A stretch of 64,000 nucleotides of DNA from Mesorhizobium sp. (lineage in GTDB: Bacteria; Pseudomonadota; Alphaproteobacteria; Rhizobiales; Rhizobiaceae): assembly GCA_004020545.1 (NCBI GenBank), contig SAQE01000002.1:62001-126000 (forward strand). Direction: 5' to 3'. A model generated the notes under the pieces. It did not search any database. It was not told the origin of the DNA and saw only the letters and a list, made by a program, of their open reading frames with translations. Positions 51,224-60,600 of the stretch are shown piece after piece (the stretch's first letter is position 1; every line of letters begins with the position of its first letter). A program made the translations under genes and the position numbers.

Positions 51224-52216
51224 ATGGCTTTGGAAACGGCGCAGCCCGGTCTCTGGGCTCGGGTGCAGCGCGCATCCGTCGAGAGGCTCCACATCCGGCT
51301 GGAGTCGCTGCTGGTGCTTGTCTTGCTGAGCACGGCGATGGCGCTGTTGTCGCCCTTCTTCCTGTCGCTCAGCAATTTCCTCAACATCCTGCTCGCGACC
51401 TCGACGATCGGCGTGCTGGCAATCGCCGCCACCTTCGTCATCGGCTCGGGCGGGCTCGATCTGTCGCTCGGATCGGTCATGGGGCTCGCCGGCGTGGCGG
51501 GCGCCTACGTCGCGGTCAATCTCGGCTGGCCGTCGGTCTTCGCGGTGATTGCCTGCGTCCTCGCCGGCGCGATTGCCGGCTACATCAACGGGCAATTGGT
51601 GACCCGCGCTTTCGTGCCGGCCTTCATCGTCACCCTCGGCATGCTTGGCCTGGCGCGCGGGCTGGCGCTCGTCATCTCGCAGGGCAGGGCGATCTACGGC
51701 CTGCCGCCCGAAATCGTCTATATCGGCCAGGGCCGGCCGTTGGGCATTCCGATGCCGGTCATCATCTTCGTGTTGACGGCAATCGTCGCGCATACGGTGC
51801 TCGCCTATACGCGCTTCGGCCGCCACACGCTGGCGCTGGGCGACAGCGAGGGTGCTGCGCGCGCCGCCGGCATCCGCGTCGAGCAGCATCGCCGCATCAT
51901 CTACACGCTGTCCGGCGCGCTCGCCGGCCTTGCCGGTCTGCTCTTCACCGCCCGCGTCAATGCCGGCGATCCGACCGCCGGCATCAATTACGAGCTTACT
52001 GCAATCACAGCGGCGATCATCGGCGGCACCAATCTGTTCGGCGGCCGCGCCTCGATCCTCGGCACGATGATCGGGGCGCTGATCATGGGCGTGCTGCAGA
52101 ACGGGCTGACGCTGCTTGCGGTGCAATCCTACTACCAGCAGATGGCGATCGGCGCGGTGCTGATCCTCGCCGTCTTCATCGACCAGTACCAGGTGCGGAA
52201 GGAGTCGCGCGTATGA
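51224..52216 (+). CDS. Sugar ABC transporter permease (CUT2, RbsC-like)
   Basis: The 330-residue protein has eight to ten membrane helices and the CUT2 motifs G-S-G-G-L-D-L-S-L-G-S-V-M-G, G-D-S-E-G-A-A-R-A-A-G-I and A-I-I-G-G-T-N-L-F-G-G-R. I chose ATG 51224, just after the inverted repeat and an AGGG site; the open frame upstream only crosses the repeat. It overlaps the ATPase gene by four bases. Confidence 0.93.
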   Translation: MALETAQPGLWARVQRASVERLHIRLESLLVLVLLSTAMALLSPFFLSLSNFLNILLATSTIGVLAIAATFVIGSGGLDLSLGSVMGLAGVAGAYVAVNLGWPSVFAVIACVLAGAIAGYINGQLVTRAFVPAFIVTLGMLGLARGLALVISQGRAIYGLPPEIVYIGQGRPLGIPMPVIIFVLTAIVAHTVLAYTRFGRHTLALGDSEGAARAAGIRVEQHRRIIYTLSGALAGLAGLLFTARVNAGDPTAGINYELTAITAAIIGGTNLFGGRASILGTMIGALIMGVLQNGLTLLAVQSYYQQMAIGAVLILAVFIDQYQVRKESRV

Positions 52217-52989
52217 CCCTGCTTTCGCTCCACAACATCCGCAAGAGCTTTGGCGCGGTCGACGTGCTGCATGGCGTCGACCTGTCGGTCGCGGCCGGCG
52301 AGGTGGTCGGTCTGGTCGGCGACAATGGCGCCGGCAAGTCGACGCTGATGAAGACCATCACCGGCATTTACCAGGCCGACACCGGCTCGATCGAGTTCGA
52401 CGGCAAGGACATCCTTGCGCTCGATCCCGGCCAGCGGCGCCGCCTCGGCATCGAAATGATCTACCAGGACCTTTCCTTGGCCAAGCAGCAGGATGTGGCC
52501 TCCAACATCTTCCTTGGGCGCGAACCGACGAAAAGGCTGCTCGGCCTCTTCCCCGGCTTCGTCGACAAGGCCGAGATGGATCGGCAGGCATCAAGGATGA
52601 TCGAACGGCTCGGTGCGCACCTGCCGTCGATCAACCGTTCGGTCGGTTCCTTCTCCGGCGGTCAGCAGCAGACGGTGGCCATCGCCCGCGCGCTTACCTT
52701 CAATCCGAAGCTCGTCATCATGGACGAGCCGACGGCCGCGCTTGCCGTGCGCGAGGTGCAGAGCGTGCTTGATCTCATCCGGCGGCTGAAATCGGAAGGC
52801 ATCGCCGTCATTCTGATCTCGCACCGGCTGAACGACGTGCTGTCGGTCACCGACCGGATCGTCGTGCTGCGCCACGGAAGGGCGGATGCCGATCTCGTCA
52901 CCGCCAGGACCAATATGAACGAAGTCGTCAGCCGCATCGTCGGCGGCGGCGACACGGCCGCCGCGGCGGCGCATGAACAACGAGGCTGA
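52213..52989 (+). CDS. Sugar ABC transporter ATP-binding protein (single-domain)
   Basis: The 258-residue ATPase has Walker A G-D-N-G-A-G-K-S-T-L, signature F-S-G-G-Q-Q-Q-T-V-A-I-A-R-A and Walker B L-V-I-M-D-E-P-T-A-A-L. It is a single cassette, unlike the double RbsA type, and resembles the ATPase of the polyol operon at 35418. It overlaps or abuts the epimerase-like gene. Confidence 0.93.
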   Translation: MTLLSLHNIRKSFGAVDVLHGVDLSVAAGEVVGLVGDNGAGKSTLMKTITGIYQADTGSIEFDGKDILALDPGQRRRLGIEMIYQDLSLAKQQDVASNIFLGREPTKRLLGLFPGFVDKAEMDRQASRMIERLGAHLPSINRSVGSFSGGQQQTVAIARALTFNPKLVIMDEPTAALAVREVQSVLDLIRRLKSEGIAVILISHRLNDVLSVTDRIVVLRHGRADADLVTARTNMNEVVSRIVGGGDTAAAAAHEQRG

Positions 52990-52993
52990 GCTT

Positions 52994-53848
52994 ATGAATA
53001 CATTTGGACTGCACACTTTCGCCATCGCTCCGGTCTGGGACCTTGCCCGCATCGAGCCGCAGATGGACCGGCTGAAGGAGCTTGGCATCGGGCTGATGGA
53101 GATTCCGCTGCTGCGTCCCGAGGAGATCGACACCAAGCGCACGCGCGGCTTCGCCAACCATTATGGCGTTGAACTCATCCCGTCGCTCGGCCTGCCGCGC
53201 TCGCTCGACGTCGTCGAGCGGCCGGACGAAGCGCTCGACTTCCTGCAGCCGGCCTTCAAGGTCTGCAATGAGGTGGGTGCAGAGGCGCTCGGCGGCGTCA
53301 CCTACGGCACGATCGGCAAGACCACCGGCCGCGCGCCGACGCAGAGGGAGATCGACGGCTTGTGCCGCTTCCTCGAACGGGCGGCGAAGTCGGCGAAGTC
53401 GCTCAGCCTGAAGCTCGGCATCGAGCCCTGTAACCGCTACGAGACTCATCTGATCAACCGCGGCATCGACGCGGCGCGCATCATCGAGCGGATCGGCGCC
53501 GACAACATCTTCATTCATCTCGACACCTACCACATGCATATCGAGGAAGAGAGCTTTGCGGCGGGCTTCGAGGCGGCGGCGCCCTTCCTCGGTTACGTCC
53601 ATGTGTCGGAGGCCAATCGCGGCGTGCCGGGACGCGGCATGCTCAACTGGGCCGCCTGCATGAAGGCGATCGCCGACATCGGCTATGAAGGCGCGATCAC
53701 GCTCGAAAGCATGAACCATGTCGATGTCGACATCGCCGGCGGGCTCGCCGTGTGGCGTCCGGTGGCGGAAGACCCGCGCGATGTCATCGAGGTCGGGCTG
53801 CCGTTCCTGCGCGAGGAAGCGAAGAAGGCCGGTCTGACTCTCGGGTAG
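52994..53848 (+). CDS. TIM-barrel ketose 3-epimerase-like protein
   Basis: The 284-residue AP-endonuclease-2-type barrel resembles D-tagatose/D-psicose 3-epimerases. Metal and substrate residues fall in G-I-E-P-C-N-R-Y-E, H-L-D-T-Y-H-M-H-I-E-E, H-V-S-E and I-T-L-E-S-M. ATG 52994 is preferred because GAGG lies nine bases upstream; an in-frame ATG at 52973 overlaps the ATPase gene. Together with the AlsB-like transporter it suggests catabolism of a rare ketose or aldose. Confidence 0.85.
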   Translation: MNTFGLHTFAIAPVWDLARIEPQMDRLKELGIGLMEIPLLRPEEIDTKRTRGFANHYGVELIPSLGLPRSLDVVERPDEALDFLQPAFKVCNEVGAEALGGVTYGTIGKTTGRAPTQREIDGLCRFLERAAKSAKSLSLKLGIEPCNRYETHLINRGIDAARIIERIGADNIFIHLDTYHMHIEEESFAAGFEAAAPFLGYVHVSEANRGVPGRGMLNWAACMKAIADIGYEGAITLESMNHVDVDIAGGLAVWRPVAEDPRDVIEVGLPFLREEAKKAGLTLG

Positions 53849-53856
53849 CCAGCGTC

Positions 53857-55514
53857 CTACTTGCTACCGTGGCGCGCCAGCCATCGGCGGTGCGCCTCCT
53901 GCTGTTCGGCAAGCTCGGTCTCGTCCCAGTAGCCGATGAGCACGCCGGAGCCGACGATCGGATCGAAATGCGCGATCTTATCGTCGATCTCCGTCAGCCA
54001 TTCGTCTGATACGGTAATGCGGTTGTTGGGCAGCGCCAGCCAGCGCATCAGCGCTTTCCGCAGCCGCTCGATGTCGGCGGCGGCCGACGGCTCGCGGCCG
54101 AGATCACGTAGTTCGGCTGGGTCGTTGCGGAGATCGAAAAGCATCGGCGGCACGCCTTCGCCATGGACGAGTTTGAAACGGCCGTCGGTGATCATGTAGA
54201 GCTTGCAGTCCGAGACCGGCATGCCGAGCTTCAGGCGCGCGGCGTCGCCGCTGTAGTCGTATTCGCTGACAGCATAGTTGCGCAGGCTTGTTCGTTCGCC
54301 GGAAGTGAGCGGCAGCAGCGAGCGACCTTCGAGGATATGTGGCTTGGCCTTGCCGCCGAAATAGTCGAGGAAGGTCGGCGCGAGGTCGATCATCTCGATC
54401 AGTGTGTTCGATGTCGTTCCGCGGGTCGCATTGGCCTCGGGGCGCGGGTCGTAGACGATCATCGGCACTTTCACCGCGACATCGTGGAACAGATATTTCT
54501 CGCCGAGCCAATGATCGCCGAGATAGTCGCCATGGTCCGAGGTGAAGACGACGAGCGTATTCTCGAACAGGTCACGCTTTTCCATGAAGTCGAACAGATG
54601 GCCGAGCTGATCGTCGATCTGCTTGATCAGGCCCATGTAGCAGGGGATGACCGTCTCGCGGACCTCGTCGCGCGAGAAGTTCTTCGAGTAGCGCTCCTGC
54701 TGGAAGGCCTCGAAAATCGGATTTGGCGAGACGCGCTCCGCCTCGCTGCGGATCGGCGGCTGGATGTCCGCCTTGCTGTACATGTCGTGGTAGGGCGCCG
54801 GCACGATATAGGGCCAGTGCGGCTTGATGTAGGAGAGATGCGCGCACCAGGCTTCGCCCTTGGCTTCGGCCTCCTCGATGAAACGCATTGCGCGGCGTGT
54901 CATGTAGGGCGTTTCGGAATGCTCGTCCGGAAGGCGCGCCGGCTTGTCGGCATGGACGAGCAGCCAGCCGTTGAAATTCTCACCATTCTCGCCTTCGCCG
55001 GAATTCGCCCAATGCTCCCATGGATTTTCGGCGTCGAAGCCGTGCTCGCGCAGATAGCTGTCGCCGGATCGGGATCGTCGCTGGTCGAGGGATGCAGGCC
55101 GTCGTCGCGCTCGAACGGCTCGAAGCCGCATTCCGCGACGCGCACGCCGATGATGGAATCCCTGGCGATGCCGAGGCGCGCCATGCCTTCCTCGTCGGCT
55201 CGCATATGCGTCTTGCCGATCAGCGCGGTGCGCACGCCGACTTCGCGCAGATGATCGCCCAGCGTCGGCTCGCCGACCCTCAGCGGCACGCCGTTATGCG
55301 TCGAGCCGTGCGAGCGGACATAGCGGCCAGTATAGGCGCTCATGCGCGAGGGGCCGCACACCGTCGACTGCACATAGGCGTTGGTGAAGCGCACGCCGCG
55401 GCTGGCGAGCCGGTCGATGTTCGGCGTCTTCAAGCTCTTGTGCCCGGCGCAGCTCAGATAGTCGAACCGCAGTTGGTCGCACATGATGAAAAGGACGTTG
55501 CGCTTCGAGGTCAT
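53857..55514 (-). pseudogene. Sulfatase / phosphonate-monoester-hydrolase-like enzyme interrupted by a frameshift
   Basis: The start (ATG 55514) gives M-T-S-K-R-N-V-L-F-I-M-C-D-Q with metal-binding D13, and the formylglycine motif C-G-P-S-R with C53. About 150 codons in, near 55061-55090, the frame shifts by one base. The remainder, from Y-L-R-E-H-G-F-D-A-E-N-P-W onward, is in another frame to 53857 and includes T-S-D-H-G-D-Y-L-G-D-H. The total span is not a multiple of three. Either a real inactivating one-base deletion or a sequencing error explains this. The intact gene would encode about 552 residues. Confidence 0.85.
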
Positions 55515-55712
55515 TGCTACCCGTCGGTGTGGCTCTCGGCGGCAACGCGGTGAGGATGCCATCATCGCCTAGAAGGCGTTATATCGTCGGCAGAACCGAC
55601 CGGATAGGCCGCCAGAATCCTCGATCTGGTTCGATGATTGAGAGCGTATCGCTGCCGGCACGCACGCACCGCAAAGGGAAACGATGCAAGTGCGCCGGAT
55701 TTCAATCGAATC

Positions 55713-55728
55713 ATATCCGGGAGGTTAA
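55713..55728 (+). promoter_or_regulatory. PcaQ-box-like site upstream of pcaM
   Basis: ATATCC-GGGA-GGTTAA matches the Sinorhizobium PcaQ target ATAACC-N4-GGTTAA (from memory) at 11 of 12 positions. It lies 112 bases before the pcaM ATG in a 325-base gap that otherwise shows no gene. Confidence 0.65.
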
Positions 55729-55839
55729 TAATCGGCGACTGATTTTCATTTTACATTACCATTTCGGCATGAGAGACCGAGACGATGCGGCTGAAAAATC
55801 CCCGTTTAAAGCTGGGCGGCCGCGCGAGGGAGGAGAACT

Positions 55840-57012
55840 ATGAGACGCATACTGCTGGCCGCGGTTGCGGCGATCGCACTCGGCGGAACCGCCTTGGCGG
55901 ATACAATCAAGGTCGGTGTGATCGGACCGTTCTCCGGCCCGTTCGCCATTCAAGGCAAGAATTTCAAGGCCGGCATCGATGCCTGGACGGCGTTGAACGG
56001 CGCCAAGGTCGGCAATGATGATGTCGAGATCGTCTATCGCGACCTTCCGGCGGCAAATCCGGCGCAGGCCAAATCACTTGCCCAGGATCTGGTCGTCAAG
56101 GAGCACGTCCAGTATCTCGCAGGCTTCTATTTCACACCCGATGCCATGGCCGTCACGCCACTTCTTGAGCAGGCCAACGTGCCGATGGTGATCATGAACG
56201 CGGCTACCTCGGCGATCGTGACCAAGAGTCCACTCGTCGTGCGCACATCCTTCACGCTCTGGCAGACGTCGGTGCCGATGGCGAAGGTGGCGGCCCAGCG
56301 CGGCATCAAGAAAGTCATTACCGCCGTCAGCGACTATGGGCCCGGGGTCGATGCCGAAACGGCTTTCGCGACCACCTTCAAGGCGGATGGCGGGCAAATC
56401 GTCGAGTCGATCCGCATGCCCCTGTCGACGACCGATTTCAGCCCGATCATGCAGCGGGTTAAGGATTCCGGCGCCGAGGCGGTCTTTGCCTTTCTGCCCT
56501 CCGGCCCTACCACGCTCGGCTTCCTGAAGTCGTATAACGAGAACGGCCTCAAGCAGGCCGGCATCCAGTTCCTGGCGCCTGGCGACCTGACGCAGGAATC
56601 CGATCTTCCGGCGCTGGGCGATATGGCTCTCGGCGTCACGACCACCTTCCACTACTCGATTGCGCACGACTCCGGCGAGAACAAGAAGTTCGTCGCGGCG
56701 GCGCGCACCGCGATCGGCAATCCGGCGGAATTGTCCTTCCCGTCGGTCAGCGCCTATGACGGCATGAGGGTCATCTACAAGATGATCGAGGCGACGGGCG
56801 GCAAGCAGGACGCCAAGAAGGCCGTCGATGCCGTCAAGGGAATGGCCTGGGAAAGTCCGCGAGGACCGGTATCGATCGACCCCGAAAGCCGCCATATCAC
56901 GCAGAACATCTATCTGCGGGAGGTCGCCAAGGCCGAGGACGGCACCTATTACAACAAGGAGATCCAGACCTTCCCCAACATGACGGACCCGGGTCTCGCC
57001 GCCGCCAAATAG
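55840..57012 (+). CDS. pcaM: ABC transporter substrate-binding protein, probable protocatechuate binder
   Basis: The 390-residue LivK-like periplasmic protein has a Sec signal (about residues 1-21, ending A-L-A) and the branched-chain-amino-acid type I fold: V-G-V-I-G-P-F-S-G-P-F-A, then Y-L-A-G-F-Y-F-T-P-D-A-M and V-S-A-Y-D-G-M. A strong GGGAGGAG precedes the ATG. A PcaQ-box-like site upstream and the adjacent pca genes suggest that the ligand is protocatechuate, as for PcaM of Sinorhizobium; the symbol is an inference. Confidence 0.82.
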   Translation: MRRILLAAVAAIALGGTALADTIKVGVIGPFSGPFAIQGKNFKAGIDAWTALNGAKVGNDDVEIVYRDLPAANPAQAKSLAQDLVVKEHVQYLAGFYFTPDAMAVTPLLEQANVPMVIMNAATSAIVTKSPLVVRTSFTLWQTSVPMAKVAAQRGIKKVITAVSDYGPGVDAETAFATTFKADGGQIVESIRMPLSTTDFSPIMQRVKDSGAEAVFAFLPSGPTTLGFLKSYNENGLKQAGIQFLAPGDLTQESDLPALGDMALGVTTTFHYSIAHDSGENKKFVAAARTAIGNPAELSFPSVSAYDGMRVIYKMIEATGGKQDAKKAVDAVKGMAWESPRGPVSIDPESRHITQNIYLREVAKAEDGTYYNKEIQTFPNMTDPGLAAAK

Positions 57013-57088
57013 CCTTGCGCAGGCAAGCCCTCAGCGTCCATGTTCTTGCCTGCAGGCGGCAGCCTGCGGCCGGCCTCCGGAGTGAACC

Positions 57089-57949
57089 ATGCAAAGCGTG
57101 CTCAGCGTCGCGGTCGACGCCCTTGCCTACGGCATGGTGCTTTTCGTCATCTCGATCGGCCTGTCGCTGACCATGGGGCTGATGCGGGTGGTGAACCTGG
57201 CGCACGGAGCTTTCGCCATGGTGGGAGGCTATCTGGCCTCCTATGCCATGCGCGATCTCGGCCTCGGCTATGTCGTCGGGCTCGGGCTCGCGGTCGCAGG
57301 AACCGTGGTCATCGCGGCGCCGATCGAAAGGCTGCTCTACCGCCGCATCTACAATGCTCCGGAACTCATCCAGGTGCTGATGACGATCGGCATCACCTTC
57401 TGCGTCATCGGCATCGCCAACTACACCTTCGGATCGACGCTCAAGACCATCTCACTGCCGGGGCTGCTGAGCGGGCCGGTCGATCTCGGCTTCCGTTCGA
57501 TTGCTGCCCACAAGCTCTTTGCGATCCTGTGCGGCTTCGCCGTTGCCGCCGCCCTCTGGTACCTGGTCGAGCGGACCTCCTTTGGCGTGAAGCTGCGCGC
57601 TTCCGTGGATAACACGCCGATGGCCGCCGCGCTGGGTGTCCGGACGAAATCCGTCTATGCAGCGAGCTTCGCGGTCTCGGCCGGGCTTGCCGCCTTCGGC
57701 GGTGTCGTGGGGGCCGAATTGCTGCCGATCGAGCCATATTACGCGCTGCGCTACATGGTGACCTTCCTGGTCGTGGTCGCGGTGGGCGGCGCCGGCTCGA
57801 TCGGCGGAGCCTTACTTGCCTGCCTCGTGCTCGGTGCGGTCGACACCGCGGGGCGGTACCTGATGCCGGACTATGGCGAGTTCTTCTTCTACCTGGCCGT
57901 CATCCTCATCGTTTGCGCCTTTCCGCGCGGCCTTCTCGGAAGGGCCTAA
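57089..57949 (+). CDS. pcaN: LivH-type permease, probable protocatechuate transporter
   Basis: The 286-residue protein has about eight membrane helices and the LivH signatures G-L-M-R-V-V-N-L-A-H-G-A-F, D-N-T-P-M-A-A-A-L-G-V and G-G-A-G-S-I-G-G-A. It is the first permease of the five-gene transporter, 76 bases after pcaM and 3 before the second permease. Confidence 0.85.
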   Translation: MQSVLSVAVDALAYGMVLFVISIGLSLTMGLMRVVNLAHGAFAMVGGYLASYAMRDLGLGYVVGLGLAVAGTVVIAAPIERLLYRRIYNAPELIQVLMTIGITFCVIGIANYTFGSTLKTISLPGLLSGPVDLGFRSIAAHKLFAILCGFAVAAALWYLVERTSFGVKLRASVDNTPMAAALGVRTKSVYAASFAVSAGLAAFGGVVGAELLPIEPYYALRYMVTFLVVVAVGGAGSIGGALLACLVLGAVDTAGRYLMPDYGEFFFYLAVILIVCAFPRGLLGRA

Positions 57950-57952
57950 GGC

Positions 57953-58954
57953 ATGAACGCCGACCACCTCACAGGCGCCGCCAGGCCAGTCGCCCGACCA
58001 CGGTTCTCCGCCTCCGCCGACTGGATCGGCCTTGCGGCCGTGCTCGCGGCGGCAGGGGCAGGCTATCTTTTATTCCCCGACAATCTGGCATTGCTCACAC
58101 GCATCATCGGCATCATCATGCTGGTGTTGTCGCTCGATCTCGTGACCGGTTTTTGCGGCGTGGCGACGCTTGGCCATGCAGCCCTATTCGGCGCGGGCGC
58201 CTATGGGGCCGGGATCGCCGCTGCGCATTTCGGCATTTCAGACCCGGTCGCCATGATCGCGGCGGGCAGTGCCGGCGGGGCGCTCGCCGGCCTCTTGTCC
58301 GGCTCCGTCATTCTGCGCGGCCACGGGCTCGGGCAACTCGTGCTGTCGATCGCCATCGTCAATCTGTTCCACGAAGCGGCCAACAAGGCCGCTGGCTGGA
58401 CGGGCGGCAGCGATGGCCTGACGGATATTGCGCCGACGCCACTCTTCGGCGTCTTCGCCTTCGATCTCTGGGGACACACTGCATATGCGCTGGGCGTAGC
58501 GCTGCTGCTGATCGTGCTGTTTCTGCTGCAGCGGTTGGCCCGCTCGCCGTTCGGCATGCTCTGTCGCGGCATCCGGCAGGATCCGATCCGGGTCGCGGCA
58601 ATGGGGGCACCCGTCAGCAAGACGCTGCTCGCAATGTATGTCGTCTCGGGCCTGGTCGCGGGCGTTGGCGGGGGGCTCAACGCGATCTCCACCCAAGTGG
58701 TCGGGCTGGACAGCGTGAGCTTCACCCTGTCGGCTTCGGCGCTGGTGATGCTGGTGCTCGGCGGGACAGGCTCGCTCTATGGCGCGATTGTCGGAACGGT
58801 CGTCTTCATGCTGTTCGAGGACTTCGTCTCGGCCGCCAACCCATTCCACTGGCTGACGATCGTCGGTGCGCTGCTGGTCCTGGTCGTGCTGTTTGCGCCG
58901 AGGGGCATCTTCGGCACTTCTGTCCGGCTGCTTGAACGATCGAGGCGCCGATGA
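57953..58954 (+). CDS. pcaV: LivM-type permease, probable protocatechuate transporter
   Basis: The 333-residue protein has LivM features: L-D-L-V-T-G-F-C-G-V-A-T-L-G-H-A-A-L-F-G-A-G-A-Y, R-Q-D-P-I-R-V-A-A-M-G and L-G-G-T-G-S-L-Y-G-A. It overlaps the following ATPase gene by four bases, so the complex is translated as a unit. Confidence 0.85.
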   Translation: MNADHLTGAARPVARPRFSASADWIGLAAVLAAAGAGYLLFPDNLALLTRIIGIIMLVLSLDLVTGFCGVATLGHAALFGAGAYGAGIAAAHFGISDPVAMIAAGSAGGALAGLLSGSVILRGHGLGQLVLSIAIVNLFHEAANKAAGWTGGSDGLTDIAPTPLFGVFAFDLWGHTAYALGVALLLIVLFLLQRLARSPFGMLCRGIRQDPIRVAAMGAPVSKTLLAMYVVSGLVAGVGGGLNAISTQVVGLDSVSFTLSASALVMLVLGGTGSLYGAIVGTVVFMLFEDFVSAANPFHWLTIVGALLVLVVLFAPRGIFGTSVRLLERSRRR

Positions 58955-59715
58955 CGCCGGTGTTCGAGGTCGAGAGACTGACGCGTTCCTTCGGCGGGCT
59001 GGCGGTCACCCAGGCCGTGTCGCTGACGATGGTCCCCGGCGACCGCGTGGCGCTGATAGGGCCGAACGGAGCCGGCAAGACCACCTTCGTCAATCTCGTA
59101 ACGGGCCATCTGAAGCCCGACTCCGGTGTTGTGCGGCTCGCGGGCGAAGAACTTGGCGGCATGAGCCCGATGCAACGTGTCCGGCGCGGCCTGGTGCGAT
59201 CCTTCCAGGTCACCCGCCTCTTTCCCGAGATGACGCCTCGGGAACATCTGGCGCTCGCTATCCTGCAACGCCAGGGCCGGACCGGCCGCATGTTCGGGAC
59301 GTTCTGGACAATGCCCGACGTGCTCAAGGAGAGCGGGGCGCTCCTGGCCACGCTTGGCCTGGAGAGCGCCGCCGACCGCAAGGTGGCAGAGATCGCCTAT
59401 GGGCAGCAGCGGCTGCTGGAGATCGCCTTCGCGCTGGCGCTGAGGCCCAAGGTGCTGTTGCTGGACGAGCCGGCGGCGGGCGTTCCGCAGAGCGAGACGC
59501 CGCGCATCGACGCCGCGCTCGCCGGGCTTCCCGCGGATCTGGCGGTGCTGATGATCGAGCACGACATGGACCTCGTGTTCCGATTTGCAAGACGGGTCAT
59601 CGTGCTGGCCGCGGGCAGGATCATCTTCGACGGCACGCCCGGCGACGCAGCGAAGGATCGGCGCGTGCGGGAAGCTTATCTCGGGAGTTATGCCGATGAC
59701 CGCGGCGCGGCTTGA
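58951..59715 (+). CDS. pcaW: LivG-type ATP-binding protein, probable protocatechuate transporter
   Basis: The 254-residue ATPase has Walker A G-P-N-G-A-G-K-T-T-F and Walker B V-L-L-L-D-E-P-A-A-G. The expected L-S-G-G-Q signature is replaced by I-A-Y-G-Q-Q-R-L-L-E-I-A, which is normal for LivG. It overlaps the next ATPase gene by about 20 bases. Confidence 0.85.
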   Translation: MTPVFEVERLTRSFGGLAVTQAVSLTMVPGDRVALIGPNGAGKTTFVNLVTGHLKPDSGVVRLAGEELGGMSPMQRVRRGLVRSFQVTRLFPEMTPREHLALAILQRQGRTGRMFGTFWTMPDVLKESGALLATLGLESAADRKVAEIAYGQQRLLEIAFALALRPKVLLLDEPAAGVPQSETPRIDAALAGLPADLAVLMIEHDMDLVFRFARRVIVLAAGRIIFDGTPGDAAKDRRVREAYLGSYADDRGAA

Positions 59716-60424
59716 GGTTTCGGGCTTGAGCGCCGGCTACGGCCAGACGCGAGTGCTCGAGGACGTATCGTTCGAGGCGGAAGCCGGTGCCCGGCTGGCT
59801 GTGCTCGGGCGAAACGGTGTCGGCAAGTCGACGCTGCTCGCCACCATCGCCGGCCAGACGCGGCGGCACGCCGGAGCAATCAAGCTCGGCGATATCGACA
59901 TTACCGGAATGGACGGTGCGTCGCGCGCTTGGCAGGGTCTCGGCTACGTCCCGCAGGAGCGCTGCATCTTTCCGTCGCTGACCGTCGAGGAAAACCTTTT
60001 CGTCGGGTTGAAGGATCGCGAACGATCGGCAGTGGACGAGGCCTACGCGATGTTTCCGAGGCTCAAGGAGCGTCGGCGCAACTACGGAAACCAGCTCTCG
60101 GGCGGCGAACAGCAGATGCTGACAACAGCGCGCACCATACTGGGCCGCCCGTCCATCCTGATGCTCGATGAGCCGCTGGAGGGACTGGCTCCGGTGATCT
60201 GCGACGAGCTGATGGCCGCGCTGACGCGCCTCGCCTCCGGCGGCGACATGACCATCCTGCTTGTCGAGCAAAGGATCCGCGCCGCTCTGGATTTCGCCGA
60301 TCAGGTGCTCATCCTCGAGCGCGGTCGGATCGCCTGGTCGGGAACGCCTGCCGCATTGCGTGCCAGCCCGCAAACCGTCGAAGGACTGCTCGGCGTGGCA
60401 GCGATACCGCATTCGGTCGCTTAA
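59696..60424 (+). CDS. pcaX: LivF-type ATP-binding protein, probable protocatechuate transporter
   Basis: The 242-residue ATPase has Walker A G-R-N-G-V-G-K-S-T-L, signature L-S-G-G-E-Q-Q-M-L-T-T-A-R and Walker B I-L-M-L-D-E-P-L-E-G-L-A-P. ATG 59696 is about eight bases after GGAG; an ATG six bases earlier is too close to it. Its stop codon abuts a palindrome. Confidence 0.85.
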   Translation: MTAARLEVSGLSAGYGQTRVLEDVSFEAEAGARLAVLGRNGVGKSTLLATIAGQTRRHAGAIKLGDIDITGMDGASRAWQGLGYVPQERCIFPSLTVEENLFVGLKDRERSAVDEAYAMFPRLKERRRNYGNQLSGGEQQMLTTARTILGRPSILMLDEPLEGLAPVICDELMAALTRLASGGDMTILLVEQRIRAALDFADQVLILERGRIAWSGTPAALRASPQTVEGLLGVAAIPHSVA

Positions 60425-60471
60425 TGCATGTCGCCCAAAAGTGCGCAGTGGTTTGGGAGAACGACATGCAT
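60424..60471. repeat. Palindromic element between pcaX and pcaQ
   Basis: ATGCATGTCG and CGACATGCAT are perfect inverted arms, with inner CCCAAA/TTTGGG pairs. The element overlaps the pcaX stop and lies between convergent genes, so it may terminate transcription. The rest of the 176-base gap holds a smaller CCACG/CGTGG hairpin near 60570. Confidence 0.7.
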
Positions 60472-60600
60472 CTAAAGCGCGTGGCCTGGTCCGCTTCAGC
60501 GCGACGCGCGTTGGAGCAGTCCAGCGAACTGCTGTAACGGTTAGTTTTCACACAATTCCAGAGCGGAAATTGCCACGCCTTTCGTGGAATTGCGGAAGCT

